From Nymphaea colorata (lineage: Eukaryota; Streptophyta; Magnoliopsida; Nymphaeales; Nymphaeaceae), in contig NC_045142.1 in NCBI RefSeq assembly GCF_008831285.2, positions 24,177,300 through 24,241,299 of the forward strand: a DNA stretch of 64,000 nucleotides, given 5' to 3'. The notes beneath the pieces were generated by a model that was given only the letters and a program-made list of their open reading frames with translations, made no database searches and had not been told where the DNA came from. A program made the translations under genes and the position numbers. Shown here piece by piece: positions 49,492 to 59,294 of this stretch (position 1 is the stretch's first letter; every line of letters starts with the position of its first letter).

Positions 49492-49897
49492 GTCGTCCGT
49501 GTGAACCCATCTTGTCCATTCGTTGCAACATTTGGTGCGGGATTCGACGAGCGGAGAGAAGACTGTGGCGTGAGACGCGTCGGGATTCGGGTGTCCGGGC
49601 GTATCCTAACAATGACATGATACCGCGGACTCACCGGAGACCGACCATAATATAGTCCAAGCCATGTTTAGAATGTTTTCTTCAGTCACCGGCACCGGTG
49701 ACCGAAGAAAACAGTCTAAACATGGCTTGGACCATATTATGGTCGGTCTCTGCTGAATCCGCGGTATCGTGTCATTGCGAAAGCAGGATACGCCCGGAGA
49801 CCCGAATCCCGACGCGTCCCACACCACCGTCTTCTCTCCGCTTGTCGAATCCCGCACCGAATGTTGCAACGAATGGACAAGATGGGTTCACACCACC
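49492..49897. repeat. large foldback, two arms of about 200 bp
   Basis: 49492-49692 and 49695-49897 are reverse complements with scattered mismatches around the centre CACCGG-CA-CCGGTG (49687-49700). Matching pairs include CCAAGCCATGTTTAGA/CTAAACATGGCTTGG, CCGACCATAATATAGTCC/GGACCATATTATGGTCGG and TGTGAACCCATCTTGTCC/GGACAAGATGGGTTCACA. The arms are much more GC-rich than the surroundings. No coding function or clear target duplication was found. Confidence 0.9.
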
Positions 49898-50375
49898 GTC
49901 TTCTCTTCGCAGGGGGCTGTTGCAGAGAATAGCTCCTTCGTCCTGGCTGCGGATCGGACGTACAGGAAGCAACATGTGAACAAGATACACAATCTTGATG
50001 GGCATATGTCTGTATAGTTGCATGTCAAACAGTAGTCCATTACCTTATGACTAGCATGTTGACTGGATGCAGGCTAGGATAACTTAAGTACTTGAATATT
50101 AAGAAAATGTGCATGTCTTTCTAAACATGCTTCAAAATTTGCTGCCTTCAAATTTTGACCTGTTTCACCAGCTCATCATCCGGTTTATCAATTGTCTGGT
50201 CAGTGTCAATAGCCAGGTGACAAAATAGATCCATTGCATCTTTCTGTCCTAGCAGTTGTAAGGTGTAAACAGACTTGAGCGGCTTAAACTTGTGAAGCTG
50301 TAAAAAGAATTTTTATGTCTGCACTCTCGAACAGAAGCATCTTGAGTACCGTTTCGAACCAACATCATCCAGAAC

Positions 50376-50798
50376 TAGGGATGTCAACGGATCGGATTCG
50401 GATCGGATACATCTTTAATCATATCCGTTTTTTCGGACATTCATATATTCGGATTCAGATTCAGATTCGAATTCGAATAAATCAAACTCATATCCGAATC
50501 CGATCTGAATCCAATTTTTATATTTATATCCGAATCCGAATTTTGAACCGGATTTTGCCATTTTCTAAGTATTAGATAGAGGATATTTGCCTAAAAATGA
50601 ATCCGATCTGAATCCGTATCCGAATCCGATCCGATATTCATGTATATCTGAATCTGAATCTGATCAGATCGGATGTCATTTATTAAATCCGAATCCGATC
50701 CGATTTTTTAATTGGATATTAAATTTTTATCCATATCCGATTTTTTCGGATCGGATCGGTCGGATATCCGATTCAAATCGGATATATTGACATCCCTA
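50376..50798. mobile_element. hAT-type MITE rich in ATCCGA/TCGGAT
   Basis: 423 bp, TIR TAGGGATGTCAA ... TTGACATCCCTA, flanked by the 8 bp duplication TCCAGAAC (50368-50375 and 50799-50806). The interior is a dense array of TCCGAATCCGAT and reverse-complement words. This is a family widespread in plants (TAGGGATGTCAA hAT MITEs). No coding. Confidence 0.95.
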
Positions 50799-50806
50799 TC
50801 CAGAAC

Positions 50807-51998
50807 CACCAAGACAGAATGTTGCTTTTGTTTGTTTTAATTATACGTGAGCTGAGTATCTGCATCATCCTCATCTATGAACTTAGGAACAGAATTGTGA
50901 TTGACCAGCCTCGTCCACTGTCTCTGATAGATTATCATCAGATCCGGAGATTCTGAAACAGTTAGAAACACAATTTCTCCAAACTTTCACAAGGATGTAA
51001 ACAGTTGAGAGAGATCAAGAGTGAGTGACTCAGGGAGAGAAACGAGCGAAGGTGAGAGGGAGATGTCACTGTCACCAGCGCTGCAGGTGGCGTCGCTGGT
51101 TCGGGTTGCCAGTGGCTGTTGAGTGAACAGAGGGAGAGCAGGAGACAGGGCAATACTACCGGTCGAAGTAGCTCCACCCCTCGGATCTTGCTGACCTTAT
51201 AACCGATTTACACCGAGTCAGTGGAGATCATACGTATGGTTCATGTGTATCGGAAATGGAAACATCAACTTATATCATTCATATGCCTTTGGCTCGCACA
51301 AATTATAAGTGAGTTATTTTTCTTTTGTGCCTCTATATTAAAAGAAAAAAAAATACCTCCAGCCAGACATCCAATTGTTTTACATATTAACAAAGAAATA
51401 GTGTCAAAAACTATACAATGGAAATTAATTTTACAATATGACATTTTTCTTAAAAGTAAATGATTCTTTTGTTTTATATAAATAAGTTCTTTCTTCTTTA
51501 ATTTGTCACTTTATTTATAAAAAAAAATGAATTGTACTCTTTAAGTAGTGTTTGATAAAAAAACAACACTTTATTCTTGAAACACGTGTTTTAGTAATTA
51601 TCTTACTTGAAGAAATATAACTTTACTGGGTCCACCATTTGATTGTTAGACTTATAAATAATATTCATATTGCATATTTTTTTTAACAACAACATGAATT
51701 TTTAAAACATGTGTCTTAAAAACGTAAGTTTTTCTTATTAAATACCCCCTTAAGTACTCACATGCATTTGTATGTGATGTTTAAAATACATTTTTTTTAC
51801 AATGTGAAGCATAAATAGATTTAGGGAAATTGTTTAATATGAAACATTACACCTTTGAATAATATTCTAAGAAATACAATGGTAAATTTGTAACCCTCCA
51901 AGTTTCAATGGATTGTGAACTACTGATGTCTCAAATGGTGAGTTGTACATGTGGGTTTAATGTCTTTTCATTAAACATGCATGATTTTTCATCATGGA
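50807..51998. other. intergenic, no supported gene
   Basis: GA/CT-rich near 51000-51140, then AT-rich. No exon supported. Confidence 0.5.
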
Positions 51999-52801
51999 AG
52001 GCCACCATGAACCTTGGTTACAAAATGCATAGAACGATTTTAAATAGCTGAAGTTCCTATAATCTTGGCAACGATAAACATGGGAAGCTAAATATGATTT
52101 TTGTGGAAAGATTTTCTTTTTACTTTATCATTAATTTTGATTGATCTTACAAAGATTATTTCATTGAATCTCTCTAGAACAGTTGCCTTTCAACCTTATC
52201 GTTAACATCTTCCCTCAAACTAGACGATAGATCTAAAAGTTGAAGTTTGTTGCAAAACTTTGTAAAAGGTATCATGTCATCTCTTTGGCAGTGATTCAGC
52301 AAGCCCAAATTTACTTCATGAAGTTTTTTGCGAAGCTAGATCGTGCTTTGGTAGCGATTTAGAAAACCAAAGTTTGATTTCTCAAGATTTTTTTCACAAG
52401 ATCGAGTCTTTGCCTTGATGAAGAAGGCACCGATGTATTTTGTATGCTACCATGAGCCTTGGTTACACAATGCATAGAATAAGCTTAAATAGTTGAAGTT
52501 CTTATAATCTTGACAACGATAAACAAGGAAAACTAAATCCGATTTTTGTGAAAAGATCTTTTTTTCTTTTATCATTAATTTTGATTGAACTTGCTGAGAT
52601 TCTTTTCTTTAATTTCTCTAAAACGGTTGCCTTTCAACCTTATCGTTAATACTATAATCTTGACAGCGAAAAACATGAGAAACTAAATCTGATTTTTGTG
52701 GAAAGATTTTCTTTTTCTTTTATCATTAATTTTGAATTGATCCAGGGATTCTTTCCTTGAATATCTCTAACATGGTTGTCTTTCAACCTTATTGTTAACA
52801 G
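51999..52801 (-). mobile_element. decayed LTR-retrotransposon remnant, three LTR-like copies
   Basis: A block of about 150-200 bp (CTTGGTTACA, TAATCTTG.CA.CGA, TTATCATTAATTTTGA, TTGCCTTTCAACCTTATCGT) occurs near 52010-52208, 52449-52648 and 52652-52801. The first ends GTTAACA followed by TCTTCCCTCAAACT, which reads as an LTR end plus a copia-like polypurine tract on the minus strand. The interior (52209-52440) has no recognisable domain. It ends exactly where the terpene-synthase fragment begins. Confidence 0.5.
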
Positions 52802-53068
52802 AATACGGCAAGGGTAACAGATGAGCAAACACGATAGCACATAAAGAACTTGCTAAAGGATGCATGGAGGAGGCTGAATAGAGAGATGCTCTCGGCTCAG
52901 CAGCAGCAGCAACAGACTGCCTTCTCTCTTTCCTTCATGAACGTGGCTCTCAGTATTGCGAGGGTCTCCTAGTGCATGTACGACTATGAAAATGGGGTCA
53001 GTGTCTTGGAGCCTGAGTCTATGGACCGAGTCTACTCTCTCATTGTCGAGCCCATCTATACTGCCTAA
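52802..53068 (+). pseudogene. terpene synthase last-exon fragment (second copy, inverted)
   Basis: Reads HIKNLLKDAWRRLNREM, a Gln run, SFMNVALSIARVS, stop, CMYDYENGVSVLEPES and VYSLIVEPI, closely matching exon 7 of the 14143-16631 pseudogene but on the other strand. Two TAG codons interrupt it (before HIKN and before CMYDY). Unlike the first copy, the frame is continuous across the CAG run. The following about 150 bp, including the AATAATACATTAAATTTAG stretch, also match the first copy's 3' flank. Only the last exon is present; the LTR remnant replaces everything upstream. Confidence 0.85.
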
Positions 53069-53189
53069 GCAAACCACTAATCGTTGTTTTCCACTATCAA
53101 CCATGTTGGTGCTCATTAACCGAATCCTACTTATGATGCTATGTATCATCATATAATAAATTGCGCACAATAATACATTAAATTTAGCT

Positions 53190-53233
53190 CTTTGTCTCTC
53201 TTTCTCTCTCTCTCTCTTTCACACACACACACA
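53190..53233. repeat. CT/CA microsatellite
   Basis: At the same position relative to the terpene-synthase end exon as the (AG)n tract at 13939-14010, but shorter and compound. Confidence 0.85.
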
Positions 53234-53949
53234 TGTATGCACGCAGTCTATGTGTGTTTAATTACATTGGCTTGCTTCCAATCTTTGTTTTACTATAGCT
53301 AGAACTCTTATTTTGTTTAATGGCATCCACCAACTGTCCATAATATTTTTCTCTTGACCATGTGTTTGTTACATTACCAGTTCTACAACATGTCAGAAGC
53401 AACAAGCATACAGTACCTTGGAGCTGTTATTGGTTTCGGTGTTGCCTGAATTGAAAGACGCCATCCTAGATATACACAAGAAGGCCTTTCACTAACATGA
53501 CTTGCCTAATGAGTTGGATAGAGCTATGTTGATAAGAGAACTGGATCCTTCTCTTTCCATTTAGTTAGTACAGATGATAAAGGTGAAGTTTGATATCTTT
53601 GCTACGTGCGACAGAGCATCTGCCGTTTCCTATCAGTTGATTGGCTCTTCTTAAGATCCCATTTCCAAGCCATTGCAAAAATGTTGAAACAGAGAAGATT
53701 TGGTGGACTGATTTGCTGATGGAGAGTCATGTGGCTGTGCGAGGAATGTTGGAGTAGTTACTTGATGATTGTCGTTCTAATTTTGTATCTGTCATGCTTC
53801 ACATCTGTATACTAGCACAGAGATGTGGTGGCCAAACAAAACGGGGAACGTATTACTTTGTATAGGGTAAAAAGCTTCCTTGTATGTGTTTCGGTTAAAT
53901 TGCTTCATTTTTTTGCCTTGGGCTTGTATATTTATGTAACTTTATGTAC
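53234..53949. other. unrecognised decayed sequence
   Basis: Near 53415-53640 the plus strand reads short coding-like pieces (VLPELKDAILDIHKKAF, DLPNELDRAMLIRELDPSL) interrupted by stops. I do not recognise the protein. It may be an old gene or retrotransposon fragment. Confidence 0.3.
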
Positions 53950-54398
53950 ATGAATTGCTAAATGCAGCTTTTGGAGTATTGAAGGATGGAAATGTTCGCA
54001 TCCACCATAATAACACCCTTCTCTTGTCTGTTCCACTCTATGGAATTCTTAGCAGCTGCTCTTACGCAACCTAGATCGTGGAACTGAGATCTTCTTTGGC
54101 CTGCATGCCTAGATGGCTGCATTCGTCCCTGAACTTCTATTTGTACCACCAACTAGATTAAATAAAATCTCCAACAGTTGTGAAGATACGTTATCCAGCT
54201 TCGTTGTCATCCATCTCTTAGATCAGATACCTTTCCATTACCATTGTGTCACTTGATATATACCGTTGCCTATGAATATCCAGGTATGTTTAGAAACTTC
54301 ACATTTCAAGAACAGATGTCTCGCCTTCTCCGCTTTTTCTTCACATAGGCCACATCTCGATGCCATTCGATACCCAAGATTTTTTAACCGATGTTCAA
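53950..54398 (-). pseudogene. L1-type LINE 3' part with zf-RVT domain
   Basis: The minus strand reads LIEHRLKNLGYRMASRCGLC, EEKAEKARHLFLKC and SKHTWIF. This is the reverse-transcriptase zinc-binding domain that follows RT in plant L1 elements (C-x2-C ... H-x3-C). Further left (54152-53958) lies a degenerate frame that may be the LINE tail. The upstream part continues at 55668-56480 beyond the Harbinger-like insertion. Confidence 0.75.
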
Positions 54399-54863
54399 TA
54401 AGGGTGCGTTTGATGCACAAAGAAGAATTTAACGTGGTAAATTTATCACGGTAAATTTTTCTGAAAAAAAATTCAAGGTGAAATTTAACCTTCTTCCGAT
54501 TTGAGGTCATGTTTGATGCACAGGAAGAATTTAACCTGGTAAATTTAACTGTATTTGATGGATAAGGTAAAATGAATGAGAGACTTTTTAGGTGACGTTA
54601 ACTATGACAAAACCCAGAAATCATGGAATTCCAAGAGTGAATCCACTCAACCATATAGAACCTGGAAAATCAGATATAACACTACGAGGCCCTAAAAGAG
54701 ATCCATGACAGGAGAGCACACACAGAATGCATATTTGGATCTTAGCTTGGTTTATCAATTATAAACATATAACAGACCAGATTGAACTCAAATTGGAGAA
54801 CTATGGATCTTAGCTTAATTTATTAAATGTAAAGATAACGGAATCAATTCAAGCAAACCCTCC

Positions 54864-54873
54864 AGAAGATTCT
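54864..54873 (+). promoter_or_regulatory. heat-shock element, two units
   Basis: AGAAGATTCT is a perfect nGAAnnTTCn pair, about 130 bp upstream of the TATA box of the captured sHSP fragment. Confidence 0.65.
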
Positions 54874-54925
54874 TTTGCTGCGTCCAAACAATACGGAATG
54901 CTCTAAAAATCTCGAGAGGCAAGAA

Positions 54926-54940
54926 AGAAGCTTCGGGAAA
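54926..54940 (+). promoter_or_regulatory. heat-shock element, three units
   Basis: AGAAGCTTCGGGAAA fits nGAAnnTTCnnGAAn exactly, the minimal trimer bound by heat-shock factors, about 60 bp upstream of the TATA box at 54998. Confidence 0.75.
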
Positions 54941-54997
54941 TCACCGTCTCCCTCCATCGGGCACCTTCTAGTTCTCTCTCTAACCTCTCTGATTCCC

Positions 54998-55006
54998 TTA
55001 TAAATT
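54998..55006 (+). promoter_or_regulatory. TATA box of captured sHSP promoter
   Basis: TTATAAATT lies about 160 bp before ATG 55160 and downstream of both heat-shock elements. Spacing fits a sHSP promoter with a leader of roughly 130 bp. Confidence 0.6.
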
Positions 55007-55159
55007 GGGCCGATGCACTTGTGGTTCCCCCGTCAACAATCGCTCGATCAAACCCCAAGAGCAAGAAACAAACCGCGATCACGCTCTCGAATCTCCATTT
55101 GCAGACGCAGAAACCAGTTCCGCACCACCAAGAAGGGGAAAAGCAAAAGGTGTAGGAAA

Positions 55160-55408
55160 ATGGATGTGGTGATGGTGGAGCAGCCGCTGTTGTCGACGCT
55201 CAACCAGCTGATGAGTGTCCTGGAGGAGATGAAGAAGCTGCTGAATGCGCCCACTCGCAGCTACGTGCGTGACTCCAAGGCCATGGCCTCGACGCCTGCC
55301 GACGTCAAGGATTACCCTTCCTCCTACGTCTTCGTCCTCGACATGCCGGGGCTCAAATCCGGCGACATCAGGGTCCAGATCGAGGAGGACCGGCGATTGA
55401 AGCACTGA
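55160..55408 (+). pseudogene. class II cytosolic small heat-shock protein, N-terminal fragment
   Basis: 82 codons from ATG 55160. They include [50 protein letters not shown] and DIRVQIEED, the N-terminal arm and first strands of the alpha-crystallin domain typical of plant class II sHSPs (HSP17.6-CII type). After QIEED the reading enters unrelated sequence (RRLKH) and stops. About half the protein, including the rest of the crystallin domain, is missing. The open frame continues upstream in phase to 55013, but ATG 55160 matches the family start. It lies inside the Harbinger-like element, so it is a captured gene fragment, possibly still heat-inducible as RNA. Confidence 0.85.
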
Positions 55409-55667
55409 TGCCACGACGGACCGACGACGGTGAGTGCAGAGCGACGGCGGACCGGCGACAGTGAGAGCGGCCTCTGGTGCGACGGTGAGAAGGCGAGCTG
55501 CGGGGGGAGGGTGTCGAGCGGGTGAAATTCCACCCGCTCCTTTTTGCAGAAAACGGGGTGAATTTCACCCCGTTTGATGCATTTTTAGTCGGGCGGGTGA
55601 AATTTCACCTGCCCGTACCATTTTTTACATCTTTTCCACTTTCAACCGGGCAATCAAACGCCCCTAA

Positions 55668-56480
55668 GCGACTTTTGCAGCATAAAGAGAGAGACCATAA
55701 TGCTCTCAGGTATTGATGGCTGACCCATATAAGTGGCCGCCATTTTCCACCAGCTGCTTTATTTCTAATTGTCTCCCCAAAACTGCTTCTCTGGGTCTTC
55801 TTCCTTCCATGATTTGACTCAAAAAAAAGTTTGACATTTATGCCGGATATCAGGCTTGGGAAATCTTTCGCTGTATTCTTTCCTAGAAGCCCATAAATCC
55901 AATTTATGGATTAAAGGTTAATCATCTCCTTCATTGAGTACTTCATAGCGAGTTTACTCCCCTAGAAAAACCGTCTACGTGACGCGTATCTAACCATTTG
56001 TATGGCAGAAGCTGACTTTGCTGCGAACCCCAAACGAAACAATTATTTGTCATTTTCCAAGCTTGAGAAAAGCTATAGAAAAACTATACTTAGACCAGAG
56101 TTATAGGGTTTATGATATTTCTTCTTAATAACCGTTGTATCATCCTAAACCTGCCACCTCCTTCCTTCTTTGGCTTGCATTACTTGTCCCAGCTGATTAA
56201 ATGAAGTTGTTGACGTTCAGGAAATCAACGCAAAGTTTATCTGATCTTTCATAGTGTTGGCAGGTAGCTTCAAGACCATACACCAATATTCTTGGCAACT
56301 TAAGCAAAACACGCGCGATAAGACAAACCGTACCTGTATAAAACAGAACATTTATTTTCCAACTTGCTAGCCTTTTCTCTACCTTTTTCTGAATCAAAGT
56401 CAAACATTGATCATCCTTCAAACAATCAGATTTTAAGAGGAGCCAACAATATTTTTGTAGAAGCCTTGCAACTTCCAAAG
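55668..56480 (-). pseudogene. L1-type LINE reverse-transcriptase C-terminal remnant
   Basis: The minus strand at 56478-56197 reads LIQKKVEKRLASWKINVL, then TGTVCLIARVLLKLPRI, the region after the RT catalytic core in plant L1 elements. The link to the zf-RVT part (54398 and below) is interrupted by the element at 54402-55664. No catalytic YxDD region is present; the remainder is degenerate. Confidence 0.7.
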
Positions 56481-56493
56481 TCCTAAACTAGAC

Positions 56494-56720
<227 letters not shown>

Positions 56721-57149
56721 GCACATCATATCATATATAACATACATATGCTCACATATATTATATATATTGTACATACATATATGATATAACTTAGATA
56801 TGTGTGCATATATATTTTAATATGTATTGACGTGTAATATATATAATACTACACGCGGGGCGTGGTTGATTTTGTCTAATGTCATGAATGGGACATCTAA
56901 ATTTTAGCATTTAAAGCTTTTAAGACCACATTTGTATGCACTCCGATTGCAATGAGAGAAATTGAGACTTCTCGCTCCTCATATACTTCTCAAATGTTCT
57001 TTGTACGCAAACCTAATTCTTTTAAAATATTTCTAATGAGAAAGAAATTGTTCAAATAACTTGAAAACTTTTTTATCCTGCTAGGATTTTTTTCTAAAAT
57101 ATTTCTAATGAGAAAGAAATTGTTCAAATAACTTGAAACTTCCGTTGCG

Positions 57150-57773
57150 TGTTAAGGGAAAGGTTATATGGTATAGCATTAGGTATTGTAAGGGAAATTG
57201 AATACCTACATCAAGGCTGTGATCAAAGAATCATCCACTCCGACATAAAGCCTCGTAACATTCTTCTAGACCACCACGACTTTACACCAAAGATTTCTGA
57301 TTTTGGTCTAGCAAAATCATATTGCAAGGAGTGAAGCAGTGTAAGTTCCGCTGCCACAAAAAACGAGTCTTATTGGAAAAAGACACATATAATACGGTAA
57401 AACATAATCAGCCGTACAATATCCCTACGAAATGCATCTTTTAAAAAAATGTCAAAAATGAAAAAACGTGAAAAAAACACATATTATACTTTTTTTTTTG
57501 CGTTTTTTCCATATTTTTTATGATTTTTTATTTTTTTTTAAATATTTTTTATGATTTATTAAATGTTTTAAATTTTTTAAAATTTTTCCGAGATTTTTTC
57601 ATTTTATTCCCATGATATACAACTTTGCCGTATTATACCCGTCTTTTTTCTCTTCGTATAATACTCGTACATGTTTTTTGTGACAATGTGTAACTATTAT
57701 AAAAGGCAAAGACACAATTGGTTACATTGCTCCCGAGTTATTTTATGGCAATTCTTGGCATGTGTCGCATAAG
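57150..57773 (+). pseudogene. LRK10L-type receptor kinase domain fragment, split by a MITE
   Basis: 57150-57334 reads [34 protein letters not shown] and [13 protein letters not shown], then TGA. This is the kinase catalytic loop (HSD in place of HRD/HFD) and DFG motif of LRK10-like kinases. After the TGA, SSVSSAA continues to 57354, where the MITE at 57355-57682 enters. The kinase resumes at about 57703 with TIGYIAPELFYGNSWHVSHK (activation segment, APE motif) and ends at the inverted-repeat arm. No N-lobe or C-lobe remains. It belongs to the same kinase class as the ectodomain fragment at 31562-31796. Confidence 0.8.
57355..57682. mobile_element. CACAAAAAAC-ended AT-rich MITE inside the kinase fragment
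   Basis: Begins CACAAAAAACGAGTCTTATT and ends ATGTTTTTTGTG. The interior has TATAATACGG and its reverse complement CCGTATTATA, as in 31797-32437. It interrupts the kinase activation segment. No clear target duplication was found. Confidence 0.75.
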
Positions 57774-57782
57774 TAGTAAAAT

Positions 57783-59283
57783 TCATTTGTCAAACACTAG
57801 AAATTCATTAATCAAATAGTAAAATTTTCATTCTTATTGATTAATGAACTAAAATGAATGAATCTTGTTATATAATCACTCCAAATTCAATCGTATGACT
57901 ACTAATATTACTGAATACAAAAATTTAAACATTGGGTAGTTTGTAAGAGTCCACGTGCTATTTGGATCTAATGAAAGTTGTAATTGGTTGCTATTAATGT
58001 CAATTGCTGAGTTGAATGATCCTCCTTGCTAGAAATTAGTGTTCTAATCAAATTTTAAACTTTCTTTTATTTTTTAATGTTTACTTGGAGGAAATGGCCT
58101 TCAACATAAAACCCTTAGTCCCTTAGTTTGCATTTGATAACCTTGGATTTAAGATCCACGGTTGCACTAAAGGGAGGGTGGGGGAGGGAGGTCTTTTAAA
58201 TCCATGGAATTGAGATCATAAGGATCTCAGATCACCACGGATTTGAGAGCCGCGGTGAAACAAACATAACCTTAACAGGTGTTTGACAGTATTGGATCTG
58301 AAATCCAAGGTGATCTGAAATCATTTAGAATCTGATATCCATGTATTTAAGGTAGCACTCTCTATTCCTTTCCACAAAAAATCCAACCTCATGTATTATA
58401 TTTTAGCCATATACTAAGGATCTTAAATCCTCTTTTCCATATAGTGGAAAGATCTAGTGTCAGTTTACATTGTGGGATGCACATAAAGAGGATATTATGC
58501 CAGTATCAAATATAAGATCCGAGCTTATCAGACACAACATCAAGGTCATACACTTACAACTCTAAGGTTCTGAGTTTTTTTTTTTTGTCTTGCTTTGGAG
58601 TCTAGGTGAACCTTTGGTATATACTTCAACTCGAATGTCACATGTTCGCAGTCTTGAGGAATAATGCATTGGAACATGACAAGTGAGTGATTGTCACAAA
58701 AAATGCGTATAAAATGTGAAAAACAAGTCAGCCGTATAAAACACGTTTTTTTTAAATGCCAAAAAACAAAAAACAAGTATAATACCCATATTATACAGTT
58801 CCCCCCCCCCCCATTTTTTGCCGTTTTTTGTATTTTTTATAATTTTTAAGATTTATTAAATGTTATAAATTTTCTCATTTTATTCCCGAAATATACAACT
58901 TTGCTGTATTATATATGTCTTTTTCCTCGCCGTCTAATACCCATCTTAGGTGGCATCTCTCTGATCTGGCCACCATTTGGCTCCGCTCCCACCCCCAATC
59001 TTGGTGAAGATGGTTCCTTATTATATTATAGTCTTGCACATCCTACATCCACAGAATTTTTGTTAGAAACATCTGGTCTTCAATGGAAGTTCAATTTCAG
59101 CACTGCCTTTTGTTGATCTGTAGTCTTTGGTGGTTGTTCACGTGATACTTTACAAAATTTTTGAATTTGATTAGATAGATTAGTTGTCGGATTAATTAAT
59201 TACTCTTGAAAAACTTTTGTCATCTTCACATTGAGAGAGAGAGAGAGAGGAGGGGGTGGGGAAAGTAAAAAAAAAACCATGGG
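57783..59283 (+). repeat. right arm of a dispersed inverted repeat (partner 29092-30500)
   Basis: Matches the reverse complement of 29092-30500 from ATTCATTTGTCAAAC to the GA tract and CTTTCCCC-like end (59283). A central part (58440-58690) is specific to this arm. It includes an AT-rich TATAATAC segment and a C12 run at 58801-58812. Confidence 0.8.
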
Positions 59284-59294
59284 AAAAAAATCCA

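Larger units (their letters stand above)
54402..55664 (+). mobile_element. PIF/Harbinger (Tourist)-like element carrying a captured sHSP promoter and 5' gene end
   Basis: 1263 bp with imperfect terminal inverted repeats GGGTGCGTTTGATGC and (reverse complement) GGGGCGTTTGATTGC, flanked by TAA (54399-54401 and 55665-55667), the Harbinger target motif. Removing the element plus one TAA makes the minus-strand LINE frame continuous (LQKS joined to LIEHRLKNLG). There is no transposase. The interior carries a heat-shock-type promoter, TATA box, leader and the first about 74 codons of a class II small heat-shock protein, then GC-rich DNA. Three palindromes with a GGTGAAATTTCACC-like core sit at the right end (55516-55539, 55553-55573, 55590-55615). 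Confidence 0.8.
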
